Shown: in pieces, positions 25,744-35,117 of the stretch | Numbering within the stretch: position 1 is the first letter of the stretch | How the letters are laid out: the number at the start of each line of letters is the position of its first letter | Assembly (NCBI GenBank): GCA_048270425.1 | Contig: JBLWSY010000004.1 | Coordinates: 1-64,000, forward strand | Source: Oceanospirillum sp048270425 | GTDB taxonomy: Bacteria; Pseudomonadota; Gammaproteobacteria; Pseudomonadales; Halomonadaceae | Direction of reading: 5' to 3' | DNA: 64,000 bases | Program-made: the position numbers and the translations under genes | The notes under the pieces: model-generated | Told to the model about the DNA's origin: nothing | Database searches by the model: none | The model's input: the letters and a program-made list of their open reading frames with translations, nothing else

Positions 25744-27543
25744 GTGGTTAATAGCGAACAAGCAGTCAGTATTGAAACGCCAGTCGAGACTGAAAAAGCA
25801 ATCAACATCGAGCGCATTGTCAGCGAGAAGTTTCCTGCGATCTCCCGCCGGAATCCTCTGGTTAAAAACGGGCTGTTTCGTTTTCTGCGCTGGCTATCGC
25901 GAGAGCACGAAATCAATCGCTTTATGCGCCTGCATCATGATGCCACCGCTCCGGAATTTGTAGATCACGTACTCGACTATTTTGATTTCAGCCTATCGAT
26001 CAATGAGAACGAGCGGGAAAACATCCCCACCGAGGGCCGTGTGGTTATCGTCGCCAATCACCCGATCGGCACTCTGGACGGCCTGGCACTGCTAAAGCTG
26101 GTGCGTGGCGTACGACCGGATGTCCGTATTGTCGCCAACGATATTCTGATGCAGTTTACCCCGCTGCAGCCTCTGCTGCTGCCAGTGGATAACATGAGCC
26201 AGACCGGCTACAAAGAGAGCACCGCCCGTATTGTTGATGCCCTGAGAAATGACGAAGCTGTGATTATCTTTCCGGCCGGAGAAGTTTCCCGTGCTGGCCC
26301 TGCGGGTATCAAAGACAATCGCTGGCAGAGCGGCTTTCTGCATTTTGCCCGCAAGACCAACAGTCCGCTTCTGCCGATTCATCTGGGCGGCCGTAATTCC
26401 TCACTCTTTTACAGTCTGTCCTCGCTGGCTAAGCCGATCGGGACACTGATGCTGATGCGGGAAATGTTCAAACACCATCAGGTCACACTACCGGTTCGTA
26501 TTGGTCAGCTGATTCCTTTGTCACAGCTGGATATCAGCTCGCTGTCGAACCGGGACAAAATCAAGCTGCTGAAAAAGCACGTTTATCGACTGGCGAAAAA
26601 CCGTAAGCCTCTTTTCCAGACCGAAAAATGCATCGCTCATCCGGAAGATCGCCGCATTCTGCGTCGTGAGCTGAAACAGTCTCAGCTATTGGGCGAGACC
26701 AAAGACGGTAAGCAGATCTATCTGTTTGATAGCTTCCGGGATTCCGTGGTGATGAAAGAGCTGGGCCGACTACGCGAGATATCCTTCCGCAAAGTGGGTG
26801 AGGGCAGTGGCGAGAAACGGGATCTGGACAAATACGATCACTACTACCGTCATATCATTCTCTGGGATGAAGAGGAGCTGGAAATTGTCGGCGCTTACCG
26901 CATCGCAGAAGCGAGCCGGATCATTGAAAGCGAGGGGCTGCAAGCACTCTACTGCAGTACCTTGTTCCGTCTTTCAGAAGGTCTGACACCAAAACTCGAA
27001 AAAGGGATTGAGTTGGGACGCAGTTTTGTACAGCCCAAATACTGGGGCAAGCGCAGTCTGGATTACCTCTGGTTTGGTATCGGTGCCTATCTGCGCCATC
27101 ATCCGGAAGTGCGCTATATGTTTGGCCCGGTCAGCCTGAGTAACAGCTACCCACAGGCGGCAAAAGATCTTATTGTGCATTATTACAGTCACTATTATGG
27201 TTCAACTCATCCTCTGGCCCGCGCAAATGCACCCTATGCTCTGGGCAGCTCTGAAAAACAGCAAATGTATGAGCTTTTTGCCGGTGACAATGTACAGGAG
27301 GATTTTCTGATACTGCGAGAACAGCTGGATCATCTGGGTGTTACCGTCCCCACGCTGTACAAACAGTACACAGAACTCTGTGAACCGGGTGGCATTGAGT
27401 TTCTCGACTTCAGTGTGGATGCCGATTTCGGCTACTGCATTGATGGTCTGATTCTGGTGGAAATTGACAAGGTAAAAGATCGCAAACGTGATCGCTATAT
27501 CACTGCAGGTCTTGACGGTTCCTCCGCTCAATCAGCCGCCTGA
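25744..27543 (+). CDS. olsF: Bifunctional ornithine-lipid synthase OlsF-like (acyltransferase plus GNAT-type N-acyltransferase)
   Basis: Probably makes phosphate-free ornithine lipids. The 599-aa protein has an N-terminal PlsC-like acyltransferase (HPIGTLDG at residues 106-113, then IIFPAGEVSRAG) and a C-terminal OlsB/hemolysin-type N-acyltransferase (VGAYRIAEA, ELGRSFVQPKYWG, LWFGIGAYL). This domain order matches the OlsF described in Serratia. I start at GTG 25744, preceded by AAGGA seven bases away; the frame runs back to 25675 without a site. It is monocistronic, followed by a terminator. Some relatives are merely named hemolysin-like acyltransferases, so the substrate is inferred. Confidence 0.78.
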   Translation: MVNSEQAVSIETPVETEKAINIERIVSEKFPAISRRNPLVKNGLFRFLRWLSREHEINRFMRLHHDATAPEFVDHVLDYFDFSLSINENERENIPTEGRVVIVANHPIGTLDGLALLKLVRGVRPDVRIVANDILMQFTPLQPLLLPVDNMSQTGYKESTARIVDALRNDEAVIIFPAGEVSRAGPAGIKDNRWQSGFLHFARKTNSPLLPIHLGGRNSSLFYSLSSLAKPIGTLMLMREMFKHHQVTLPVRIGQLIPLSQLDISSLSNRDKIKLLKKHVYRLAKNRKPLFQTEKCIAHPEDRRILRRELKQSQLLGETKDGKQIYLFDSFRDSVVMKELGRLREISFRKVGEGSGEKRDLDKYDHYYRHIILWDEEELEIVGAYRIAEASRIIESEGLQALYCSTLFRLSEGLTPKLEKGIELGRSFVQPKYWGKRSLDYLWFGIGAYLRHHPEVRYMFGPVSLSNSYPQAAKDLIVHYYSHYYGSTHPLARANAPYALGSSEKQQMYELFAGDNVQEDFLILREQLDHLGVTVPTLYKQYTELCEPGGIEFLDFSVDADFGYCIDGLILVEIDKVKDRKRDRYITAGLDGSSAQSAA

Positions 27544-27565
27544 TCATTAAGTTAATGATTCACAT

Positions 27566-27608
27566 AAACCGCATAGTCGCCATGAGTGACCATGCGGTTT
27601 TATTTTTT
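27566..27608 (+). terminator. Terminator of the olsF-like gene
   Basis: Nine-base arms (27566-27574 with 27592-27600) enclose an imperfect inner stem and are followed by a T-rich tail. Confidence 0.8.
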
Positions 27609-27763
27609 CGCACATGCACAAATTATCAGCCATAATGTCCCTACAAAAACGATGTCATTAAAACGTCTCCAAGCTGTCAATGCTTTGGCATCTGCGGGGA
27701 CTAAGCTCACTAACAGTTCAAAACAAGGTTCTGCTTAATCTGCAGATAAATGGAGTAAAAGAA

Positions 27764-28531
27764 ATGTCGTTATCCCTGGAAGGTAAAAAAGGAATTGTTG
27801 TTGGTGTTGCTAATGAAAGCAGCATCGCCTACGGCTGTGCAAAAGCACTGCATGAGGCAGGAGCTGAAATTGCGATGACCTACCTGAATGAAAAAGCACG
27901 TCCTCACGTTGAGCCGCTGGCTGAAGCGGTTGATGCCAAAATTTTCATGCCGTGCAACGTTGTGAAGCAGGAAGAGCTGGAGCAGCTGTTTAAGACTGCA
28001 GAAGAAGCCTGGGGGCAGATCGATTTTGTGATCCACTCAATCGCTTGGTCGCCTATCGATGAGCTCCATGGTCGTGTTGTAGATTCAACCAATGAAGGCT
28101 TCTGCAAAGCGATGGATATCTCCTGTCACTCTTTTATTCGGATGGCCAAGCTTGCCGAACCTCTGATGAAAAATGGCGGTTCTCTGATCACCATGAGCTA
28201 TTACGGCGCAGAAAAAGTAGTCGACCACTACAACATGATGGGCCCAATCAAAGCGGCTCTGGAAAGCTCTGTCCGTTATCTGGCAGCCGAACTGGGCGAG
28301 AAAAACATCCGTGTAAACTGCGTATCCCCAGGCCCTATGATGACCCGCGCAGCATCCGGTATTGATCACTTTGACAAACTGGTAGAAAGCGCCGAAACCC
28401 ACTCTCCGCTGCATCGACTGGGCACTACAGAAGAAGTGGGAAATATGGCGACCTTCCTGATCAGTCCACTCTCCTCAGCTATCACAGGTGGTGTGCATTA
28501 CGTTGACGCAGGCCACCACATTATGGCGTAA
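27764..28531 (+). CDS. fabI: Enoyl-ACP reductase (NADH)
   Basis: Last reductive step of fatty-acid elongation. The 255-aa short-chain dehydrogenase shows the FabI-type nucleotide site (GIVVGVANESSIAYGCAKAL), the SIAW segment after strand 4, and the active-site region with MSYYGAEKVVDHYNMMGPIKAAL, whose Tyr and Lys spacing fits FabI. The ATG at 27764 has GGAG eight bases upstream; the longer frame from 27680 adds an unsupported tail. It ends with a terminator and appears monocistronic. Confidence 0.92.
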   Translation: MSLSLEGKKGIVVGVANESSIAYGCAKALHEAGAEIAMTYLNEKARPHVEPLAEAVDAKIFMPCNVVKQEELEQLFKTAEEAWGQIDFVIHSIAWSPIDELHGRVVDSTNEGFCKAMDISCHSFIRMAKLAEPLMKNGGSLITMSYYGAEKVVDHYNMMGPIKAALESSVRYLAAELGEKNIRVNCVSPGPMMTRAASGIDHFDKLVESAETHSPLHRLGTTEEVGNMATFLISPLSSAITGGVHYVDAGHHIMA

Positions 28532-28554
28532 GCAAAAGCTTGTGCGTAATGTAC

Positions 28555-28585
28555 AAAAACGCGGCCTCAATAGCCGCGTTTTTTT
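28555..28585. terminator. Terminator between fabI and the GGDEF gene
   Basis: A perfect 11-bp stem (28555-28565 with 28573-28583), a seven-base loop, and A and T runs on the two sides. It can serve both convergent genes. Confidence 0.92.
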
Positions 28586-28618
28586 ATTCCGGATACATGT
28601 CAGTGCTCAGAGCCGGTA

Positions 28619-30025
28619 TCAATATTCGTAAACCCGACTGCCGCCTTCTTTCTGCGCACGAATCAGCGCTCGCTCGGCCTCACTGTAGAGCAGATCATAA
28701 CTCTTATGCCCCCCCAGCATGCTGCTGATTCCTAGGCTGATCTCTAATTCATCACCCATTTCTGCACTGATTTGCTGCTGAAGAGCGACCGCAAGGCGCA
28801 TACCTTCAGAAGCATCTGTAAAGCTGGACCAATAGGCAAACCCTGTTCCCGGAAGATAACAGGCATGAACGTCATTAGGCAGGATGTGAAGAATTGTACC
28901 TGCAATCATGGCAACCTGATCAGGCAGTAAACGCTGATGTAATCCCACCAAAACAAAGGTATTAGGCGTATTGTTATCCAGAATCTGCAGCTGATCACGA
29001 ACTCTTTGCTCAAAGGCCTGCGCACTTAGCAAACCCGTTGAAGGATCCTGTTCAGCCATCTCTTTCAGGGATTCATGTGCCTGCTCAAGTGCCTCAGCCT
29101 GAATACAGATCTGACTTACCATCTGGCGCACACTTTCAAGGGTCAGCTCCTCAGTCCGGGTTGCTTTTGGAATCACAACATCGGGTTGCATGCGTTCAAC
29201 AGCAGCCAGAAAGCGATCGCCGTCCTGACGCACTTGTCGGGCCATCTCTTCCAACGATGACGCCAACTGGTTATAGGATTCAGAGATTTCAGCAACCTCT
29301 TTGCCCCCTTCCAGAGATAAACGGTGCCTCAGGTCACCATGCCCTCCGGCCAACTCCCGCATCGATACCACCAGCTTACGGACCTGAAGATTCACACTGT
29401 AAACAAAAAAGACCACAATCACCCCAATGGTGATCATCACCAGAATCAGATTGATCAGGCTATCCAGCTGAAAATCTTCCACCTCCTGCTTCAAAGCCTG
29501 AAGATTCAACCCGCTACCCAGCGTCCAGCGCCAGGGTGAAAAATAATCGGCATAACTGGTTTTAGGCAGTAGTTCACTTTTGTCATCCGGGTCAGGCCAC
29601 TGATAATCCACAAAACCGCCACCACTGGAAGCCACCTCATACAAATTGCGCACCAGAGGCAAACCTGTCGGATCCTGCATTCCCAGAATATTGGTACCGA
29701 CCAACTCCTTAATACCGTTACTGATAGCAATACCCGCAGCGTCACCCATAAAGACATAGTTACCACCGTCGTAGCGAATTGCAGATATAGCTTCAACCGC
29801 TAAACGCTGAGCTTCGGCTTCGGTCAGCTCTCCGGCCAGCTGTCGATTGTGATAGTGCTGGAGAATACTCTTCGCAATATCAACGACATGCTCCACATTG
29901 CCCTCATAGCAGCTCTGGATAGCATTGCGGGTATTGGTTATTTCAAGGTAGGAATTGGCCAGCATGCCGCTGGCAAAAAGCCCGAGGATAAGCCAGACAC
30001 GGGTCGAAATGGATGTACGCTTCAT
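28619..30025 (-). CDS. Membrane sensor with Cache and HAMP domains and a degenerate GGDEF domain
   Basis: The 468-aa protein has an N-terminal membrane helix, a periplasmic single-Cache domain (GNYVFMGDAAG, LVGTNILGMQDPTG, FSPWRWTLGSG), a second membrane helix near residue 205 and a HAMP linker (LAGGHGDLRHRL). A C-terminal diguanylate-cyclase-like domain follows. It keeps the entry segment DPSTGLLSAQAFEQRV and the exit helix SEAERALIRAQKEGGSRVY, but where GGDEF should be it reads PGTGFAYWS. It is therefore unlikely to make cyclic di-GMP and may be a sensor or effector that acts by binding. The GTP-binding residues are largely lost. Confidence 0.78.
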   Translation of the reverse strand: MKRTSISTRVWLILGLFASGMLANSYLEITNTRNAIQSCYEGNVEHVVDIAKSILQHYHNRQLAGELTEAEAQRLAVEAISAIRYDGGNYVFMGDAAGIAISNGIKELVGTNILGMQDPTGLPLVRNLYEVASSGGGFVDYQWPDPDDKSELLPKTSYADYFSPWRWTLGSGLNLQALKQEVEDFQLDSLINLILVMITIGVIVVFFVYSVNLQVRKLVVSMRELAGGHGDLRHRLSLEGGKEVAEISESYNQLASSLEEMARQVRQDGDRFLAAVERMQPDVVIPKATRTEELTLESVRQMVSQICIQAEALEQAHESLKEMAEQDPSTGLLSAQAFEQRVRDQLQILDNNTPNTFVLVGLHQRLLPDQVAMIAGTILHILPNDVHACYLPGTGFAYWSSFTDASEGMRLAVALQQQISAEMGDELEISLGISSMLGGHKSYDLLYSEAERALIRAQKEGGSRVYEY

Positions 30026-30270
30026 GCACTGAAATCTCCGTTACACCGTTCCAGTCCCTGTAAACGCGATAACAGTTTATAAGTCATTAGAATTTTGGTT
30101 CAAGGTTAATGCATCTTTAGCTTTATTCAAGTTGATGCACGTTTAATATCCCTACAAAGTGTGCACTTTTGTAGTTAACCTTAGTCGAAACCTGAGTATA
30201 GAGGTAAAAACTTTGCTGCATCAGAGCAGTAACCTTAAAATATCCGCTCTGATAATCCCAAGGAAATCTG

Positions 30271-31182
30271 ATGGCTAAAAAACATTACCCGGAAAGCTTC
30301 TGGCACCCACGCTACTGGCCGACCTGGGCAGGGTTCTTTTTTATCTGGCTGGCCGCTTTTATGCCATGGCCAATAAAACGCGGATTGGGAAGCATACTGG
30401 GTTATCTACTATGGATGCTTGCCGCAAAGCGCCGCCATATAACAGAGGTTAACATTGCACTTTGCTTCCCCGAACTTAGCCATTCGAAGCAGAAGAAGCT
30501 GGTCAAGGATGTTTTTATCGCTAACGGTATCGGCCTTTTGGAAACGGCCACAGCTTGGTTTAGAGATCCTGAATATCTACGCCCTATTACTCAAATCAAA
30601 GGGGCGGAACATCTTGAGGCTGCACTTAACGAAGGCAAAGGGGCGATTATTATTGGCATTCATTTCAGTACACTGGACTTGGCAGGCGCCATTAACAAAC
30701 TCTGGTTTGATATCGACACCTTCTACCGCAAACACGACAATCCGGTTTTTGAGTGGATCATGACCCGATCCCGCAAGCGGATCTATGGTGCAGCTATTGA
30801 TCGCCATGACCTCAAAGGGGCTCTCAAGCGCATTAAAAATGGCCGGGCGATCTGGTACTCACCGGATCAGGATTTTGGCCGCAAAGTCAGCGTTTTTGCT
30901 CCTTTCTTTGGCATTGAGGCCGCCTCAATCAAGATGACGGCCAGGCTGGCAAAGATGACAGGGTGTGCAGCTGTTCCATTGGCAGTGCGTCGTCTGAAAG
31001 ATAATACCTATGAGCTAGAGTACTTTCCGGCGCTGAATAACTTCCCCTCCGGTGATGATATACAGGATGCGGCTCGTATTAACGCGATCATCGAAAAAAT
31101 TATACGACAGCATCCGGAACAATATATGTGGATGCACCGCCGTTTCAAAACCCGTCCCGAAGGAGAGAAAGGCTTCTACTGA
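30271..31182 (+). CDS. lpxL: Lipid A biosynthesis late acyltransferase (LpxL/HtrB family)
   Basis: Adds a secondary acyl chain to Kdo-lipid A at the inner membrane. The 303-aa protein has an N-terminal membrane helix (WAGFFFIWLAAFMPWPI), the catalytic H-x4-D motif as HFSTLD (His131, Asp136) and the ending YMWMHRRFKTRP shared by the family. LpxL, LpxM and LpxP cannot be told apart safely from sequence alone. It precedes ettA on the same strand with 124 bases between. Confidence 0.88.
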   Translation: MAKKHYPESFWHPRYWPTWAGFFFIWLAAFMPWPIKRGLGSILGYLLWMLAAKRRHITEVNIALCFPELSHSKQKKLVKDVFIANGIGLLETATAWFRDPEYLRPITQIKGAEHLEAALNEGKGAIIIGIHFSTLDLAGAINKLWFDIDTFYRKHDNPVFEWIMTRSRKRIYGAAIDRHDLKGALKRIKNGRAIWYSPDQDFGRKVSVFAPFFGIEAASIKMTARLAKMTGCAAVPLAVRRLKDNTYELEYFPALNNFPSGDDIQDAARINAIIEKIIRQHPEQYMWMHRRFKTRPEGEKGFY

Positions 31183-31306
31183 CCTTCGTTATCTTTTCCT
31201 GCCTGAGTTATCATAGGCAGATTCGAGCCCGAGCAGACAAAAACATTCTTTGCTTGCCGGGCCCAACGCTACTTCTCAAGACTACTACCAGGAGCATTTT
31301 GCTGCT

Positions 31307-32968
31307 ATGGCACAGTTTGTTTACACCATGAACCGTGTGGGAAAAGTTGTCCCACCGAAGCGTGAGATTCTGAAAGATATCTCACTATCCTTCTTCCCCG
31401 GTGCAAAAATCGGTGTGCTCGGTCTGAACGGTGCAGGTAAATCCACCCTGCTGCGTATCATGGCGGGTGTGGATACCGAATATAACGGTGAAGCCCGTGC
31501 CCAGCCGGGTATCAATGTCGGCTATCTGCCACAGGAACCTGTGCTGGATAACAGCAAAACCGTTCGTGAAGTGGTAGAAGAAGCGCTTTCAGAGATCAAA
31601 GACGCTCAGGCACAGCTGGATCTGGTTTACGCGGCTTACGCTGAGCCGGATGCGGACTTCGACAAACTGGCTGCCGAGCAGGCTCGTCTGGAAAACATCA
31701 TCGAAGCATCTGACGCACATAACCTTGAGCGTAAGCTGGAAGTTGCTGCTGAAGCGCTGCGTCTGCCGGAGTGGGATGCCAAAGTAGAACACCTGTCCGG
31801 TGGTGAGCGCCGCCGTGTGGCTCTGTGCCGTCTGCTGCTGTCCAACCCGGACATGCTGCTGCTGGACGAACCAACCAACCACCTGGATGCGGAATCCGTA
31901 GCCTGGCTGGAACGCTTCCTGCACGAATACGCAGGTACTGTTGTGGCGATCACCCACGACCGTTACTTCCTCGACAACGTAGCGGGCTGGATTCTGGAAC
32001 TGGACCGTGGCCACGGTATTCCTTGGGAAGGCAACTACTCCAGCTGGCTGGAGCAGAAAGAAGCCCGTCTGGAGCAGGAAGCCAAGCAGGAAGCTTCCCG
32101 TCAGAAGTCTATGAAAGCCGAACTTGAGTGGGTTCGCTCCAACGCCAAAGGCCGTCACGCCAAGAGCAAGGCCCGTCTGGCACGCTTTGAAGAGATGCAG
32201 TCCCAGGACTTCCAGTCCCGTAACGAAACCAACGAAATCTACATTCCACCGGGACCTCGCCTGGGTGACAAGGTGGTTAACTTCCACGGTGTTTCCAAGG
32301 CATTTGGTGACAAGCTGCTGATCGACAACCTGGACTTCAGCATCCCTCAGGGTGCTATCGTGGGCATCGTCGGTGGTAACGGTGCCGGTAAATCAACCCT
32401 GTTCAAGATGATCGCCGGTGAAGAGCAGCCGGATTCCGGTACCGTGGAAATCGGTGAAACCGTGAAGCTGGCGTTTGTGAACCAGAGTCGTGAAAATCTG
32501 GACGGTTCGAAAACCGTTTGGGAAGCCCTGTCTGACGGTCAGGACATTCTGACCATCGGCAGCTATCAGGTGCCGTCCCGTGCCTATGCCGGTCGCTTTA
32601 ACTTTAAAGGCAACGACCAGCAGAAGTTTGTCAAAGACCTGTCCGGTGGTGAGCGTGGCCGACTGCATCTGGCACATACCCTGAAGCAGGGTGCCAACGT
32701 ACTGCTGCTCGATGAACCGTCAAACGATCTGGATATCGAGACCCTGCGTGCACTGGAAGAGGCACTGCTGAACTTCCCGGGCTGTGCCTTTGTGATCTCC
32801 CACGACCGTTGGTTCCTTGACCGTATCGCCACGCACATTCTGGCGTACGAAGGCGAGTCCAAGGTGGAATTCTTCACCGGTAACTACACCGAGTACGAAG
32901 CGGACTACCACAAGCGTGTCGGTTCTGACGTGCCGAAACGTGTGAAATACAAGCGTATCGACGCTTAA
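31307..32968 (+). CDS. ettA: Energy-dependent translational throttle protein EttA (ABC-F)
   Basis: ABC-F ATPase that binds the ribosomal E site and gates early elongation according to ATP/ADP level. The 553-aa protein has two ATP-binding cassettes with Walker A GLNGAGKST and GGNGAGKST, signatures LSGGERRRVAL and LSGGERGRLHL, and DEPTNHLD and DEPSNDLD. The EttA arm and P-site tRNA-interaction linker region (RQKSMKAELEWVRSNAKGRHAKSKARL, in two stretches) are present. The N-terminus MAQFVYTMNRVGKVVPPKR is typical of EttA and fixes the start at 31307. Confidence 0.95.
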   Translation: MAQFVYTMNRVGKVVPPKREILKDISLSFFPGAKIGVLGLNGAGKSTLLRIMAGVDTEYNGEARAQPGINVGYLPQEPVLDNSKTVREVVEEALSEIKDAQAQLDLVYAAYAEPDADFDKLAAEQARLENIIEASDAHNLERKLEVAAEALRLPEWDAKVEHLSGGERRRVALCRLLLSNPDMLLLDEPTNHLDAESVAWLERFLHEYAGTVVAITHDRYFLDNVAGWILELDRGHGIPWEGNYSSWLEQKEARLEQEAKQEASRQKSMKAELEWVRSNAKGRHAKSKARLARFEEMQSQDFQSRNETNEIYIPPGPRLGDKVVNFHGVSKAFGDKLLIDNLDFSIPQGAIVGIVGGNGAGKSTLFKMIAGEEQPDSGTVEIGETVKLAFVNQSRENLDGSKTVWEALSDGQDILTIGSYQVPSRAYAGRFNFKGNDQQKFVKDLSGGERGRLHLAHTLKQGANVLLLDEPSNDLDIETLRALEEALLNFPGCAFVISHDRWFLDRIATHILAYEGESKVEFFTGNYTEYEADYHKRVGSDVPKRVKYKRIDA

Positions 32969-32984
32969 GGCTTTATCGCTAAAC

Positions 32985-33014
32985 AAAAAACGGAGCCCCG
33001 GGCTCCGTTTTTTT
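32985..33014. terminator. Terminator between ettA and the DUF411 gene
   Basis: A 13-bp stem with a three-base loop and A and T runs serves two convergent genes. Confidence 0.92.
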
Positions 33015-33031
33015 ATATCTGATGTCAGATC

Positions 33032-33520
33032 TTAATAATCTTCATACCGGTTATAGGTGCTCACCTTGCCGTTTTTATCCATGGCATAAACCGAGAAATC
33101 ATCCTTACGGGCACCGTCAAAATCCATACCCGGACCACCGGACGGCATACCCGGAACCGTCAGCAGATGGATATTATTTTGTGAGGCCAGCAAGGTCTTA
33201 ATATCCTGCGCAGGCACATGCCCTTCAATCACCTTACCATTGACCAGAGCGGTGTGGCAGGATGCTCCCTGTTGAGGGACACCGTATTGTTGCTTGATCG
33301 GATTCACATCATTCATCTCGATCGATTCAACCTGAAAGTCGTGATCTTCCAGATGTTCAATCCAGCCCTTACAACAGCCACAGCTCGGACTGTGGTAAAC
33401 CTTAATGTTGTAAACCTGATCAGTTTTCCCTTCCAGCCAGACCGGATCAGCGGCCTGAGCTACAGTCATATTCCCCATAACAAGCAGACCGCCTGCCAGA
33501 CCTAATAACATTTTCTTCAT
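33032..33520 (-). CDS. DUF411 periplasmic metal-binding protein
   Basis: The 162-aa product has a signal peptide (MKKMLLGLAGGLLVMGNMTV then AQAA) and the DUF411 opening (NIKVYHSPSCGCCKGWIEHL), with Cys47, Cys49 and Cys50 a plausible metal site. Other family segments are QQGASCHTALVNGKVIEGHVPA and LLTVPGMPSGGPGMD. DUF411 genes are often found with copper-resistance loci, but none adjoins this one. The start at 33520 has GGAG eight bases upstream; a frame start at 33565 is less likely. Confidence 0.82.
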   Translation of the reverse strand: MKKMLLGLAGGLLVMGNMTVAQAADPVWLEGKTDQVYNIKVYHSPSCGCCKGWIEHLEDHDFQVESIEMNDVNPIKQQYGVPQQGASCHTALVNGKVIEGHVPAQDIKTLLASQNNIHLLTVPGMPSGGPGMDFDGARKDDFSVYAMDKNGKVSTYNRYEDY

Positions 33521-33655
33521 CCGGCTATCTCCAGATCTATTTGTATTCGACGCACTTGGTTTCAAATGATAAGTGTAATCATATTATTCTGACCGGAATA
33601 AATCCTGATCTATCCCAGTTCATACCTGATTTTTCTATTCGCAGAGTCACTATAA

Positions 33656-33697
33656 AAAAGAAACCCCGATCACTTTGCAGTGATCGGGGTTTTCTTT
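33656..33697. terminator. Terminator of the TRAP permease operon
   Basis: A 15-bp stem (33660-33674 with 33679-33693), a TTGC loop, and A and T runs on either side. It follows dctM on the minus strand. Confidence 0.92.
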
Positions 33698-33722
33698 GAT
33701 TCTACGATCTGTTGTTCAGTGA

Positions 33723-35117
33723 TTACTCACCATAAACCACCGTTGGTAACCAGGTGGCAAGTTCCGGCCAGATGGTCAGTGCCAGCAACATTGAGATCTG
33801 AATCAGAATAAACGGAATCACACCCTTATAGATAGCAGACGTTGGAACAGAAGCCGGTGCCACGCCCCTCAGATAGAAGAGGGCAAAGCCAAACGGTGGC
33901 GTCAGGAAGGAGGTCTGCAGGTTGATTGCCATCATGATGCCCAACCAGATCGGATCTAAGCCCATCATCATCAGTACCGGTGCAACAATCGGCACGACAA
34001 CAAAGGTGATCTCGATGAAATCGAGGATAAAGCCCAGCAGGAACATCACCAGCATTACGATGATCATGGCACCGACAACACCGCCTGGCATCTGTTCAAA
34101 CCAGTGGTGGATCAGCTCTTCACCGCCAAAGCCACGGAACACCAGAGAGAAAACAGAAGCACCAATCAGAATCAGGAACACCATGGCGGTTACGTTAGTG
34201 GTTGAACGTACCACTTCGCCCAGCATCTTCATGTTCAGTTGCTTCTGGAAAGCCGCAAGAATCGCCGCACCGAAGGCACCAACACCAGCCGCTTCTGTCG
34301 GAGTCGCCGCACCGGTCAGGATAGAGCCCAATACCGCTACAATTAGCACGACAGGTGGAACTAGGCCTTTCAGCAGGATCACTGCCAGAGGCTCCTGAAC
34401 ATGTCGATCCGCCTGAATCTGCTCACGACTTACGGCAGGTGCCGCTTCGGGTTTCAGCCAGGCAACAATCATCATATAAACGATATAAGCCGCAACCAGT
34501 AACAGTCCGGGAATCATGGCACCCACAAAAAGATCACCCACAGAAACCGTTTTAGGGCTGAATACGCCCATATTCAGCTGCGCCTGTTGGTACGCACTGG
34601 ACAGCACGTCACCCAGAAGAACCAGAGCGATAGATGGTGGAATAATCTGACCCAGTGTACCCGTTGCACAGATAGCACCGGTCGCCAGCGATGGTGAATA
34701 ACCACGCTTCAGCATGGTTGGCAGGGAGATCAGACCCATGGTTACCACGGTCGCACCCACAATACCGGTACTCGCCGCCAGCAGCATACCTACCACAACA
34801 ACAGAGATACCCAGACCGCCGCGCATGGAGCCAAACAACAGCGCCATCGCATCCAGCAGGGTTTCAGCAACCTTAGACTTCTCCAGCAATACACCCATAA
34901 GCACAAAGAGTGGCACCGCAATCAACGTCTGATTGGTCATAATGCCGTACAAACGGTTAGGAAAAGCCTGCAGGAAAGCCATATCAAAAACGCCAAAAGC
35001 CATTCCGCCACCAGCAAAGACCAGTGCCGTACCCGCCAGTGACAAAGCTACCGGATAGCCAAACATCAACACCACGCAAACCGCGGCAAACAGAACAAGA
35101 GGCAGGAACTCAACCAC
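33723..35117 (-). CDS. TRAP transporter large permease (DctM family)
   Basis: Large membrane subunit of a tripartite ATP-independent periplasmic transporter, 464 aa with about 12 membrane helices. Helices include PLVLFAAVCVVLMFGYPVAL at the N-terminus and SVVVVGMLLAASTGIVGATVV, with the GQIIPPSIALVLLG motif typical of DctM. It starts at GTG overlapping the last base of the small-permease stop codon (TAGTG), so translation is coupled. Without its binding protein the substrate cannot be inferred; organic acids and mannitol-like or chloroaromatic compounds are family possibilities. Confidence 0.92.
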   Translation of the reverse strand: MVEFLPLVLFAAVCVVLMFGYPVALSLAGTALVFAGGGMAFGVFDMAFLQAFPNRLYGIMTNQTLIAVPLFVLMGVLLEKSKVAETLLDAMALLFGSMRGGLGISVVVVGMLLAASTGIVGATVVTMGLISLPTMLKRGYSPSLATGAICATGTLGQIIPPSIALVLLGDVLSSAYQQAQLNMGVFSPKTVSVGDLFVGAMIPGLLLVAAYIVYMMIVAWLKPEAAPAVSREQIQADRHVQEPLAVILLKGLVPPVVLIVAVLGSILTGAATPTEAAGVGAFGAAILAAFQKQLNMKMLGEVVRSTTNVTAMVFLILIGASVFSLVFRGFGGEELIHHWFEQMPGGVVGAMIIVMLVMFLLGFILDFIEITFVVVPIVAPVLMMMGLDPIWLGIMMAINLQTSFLTPPFGFALFYLRGVAPASVPTSAIYKGVIPFILIQISMLLALTIWPELATWLPTVVYGE

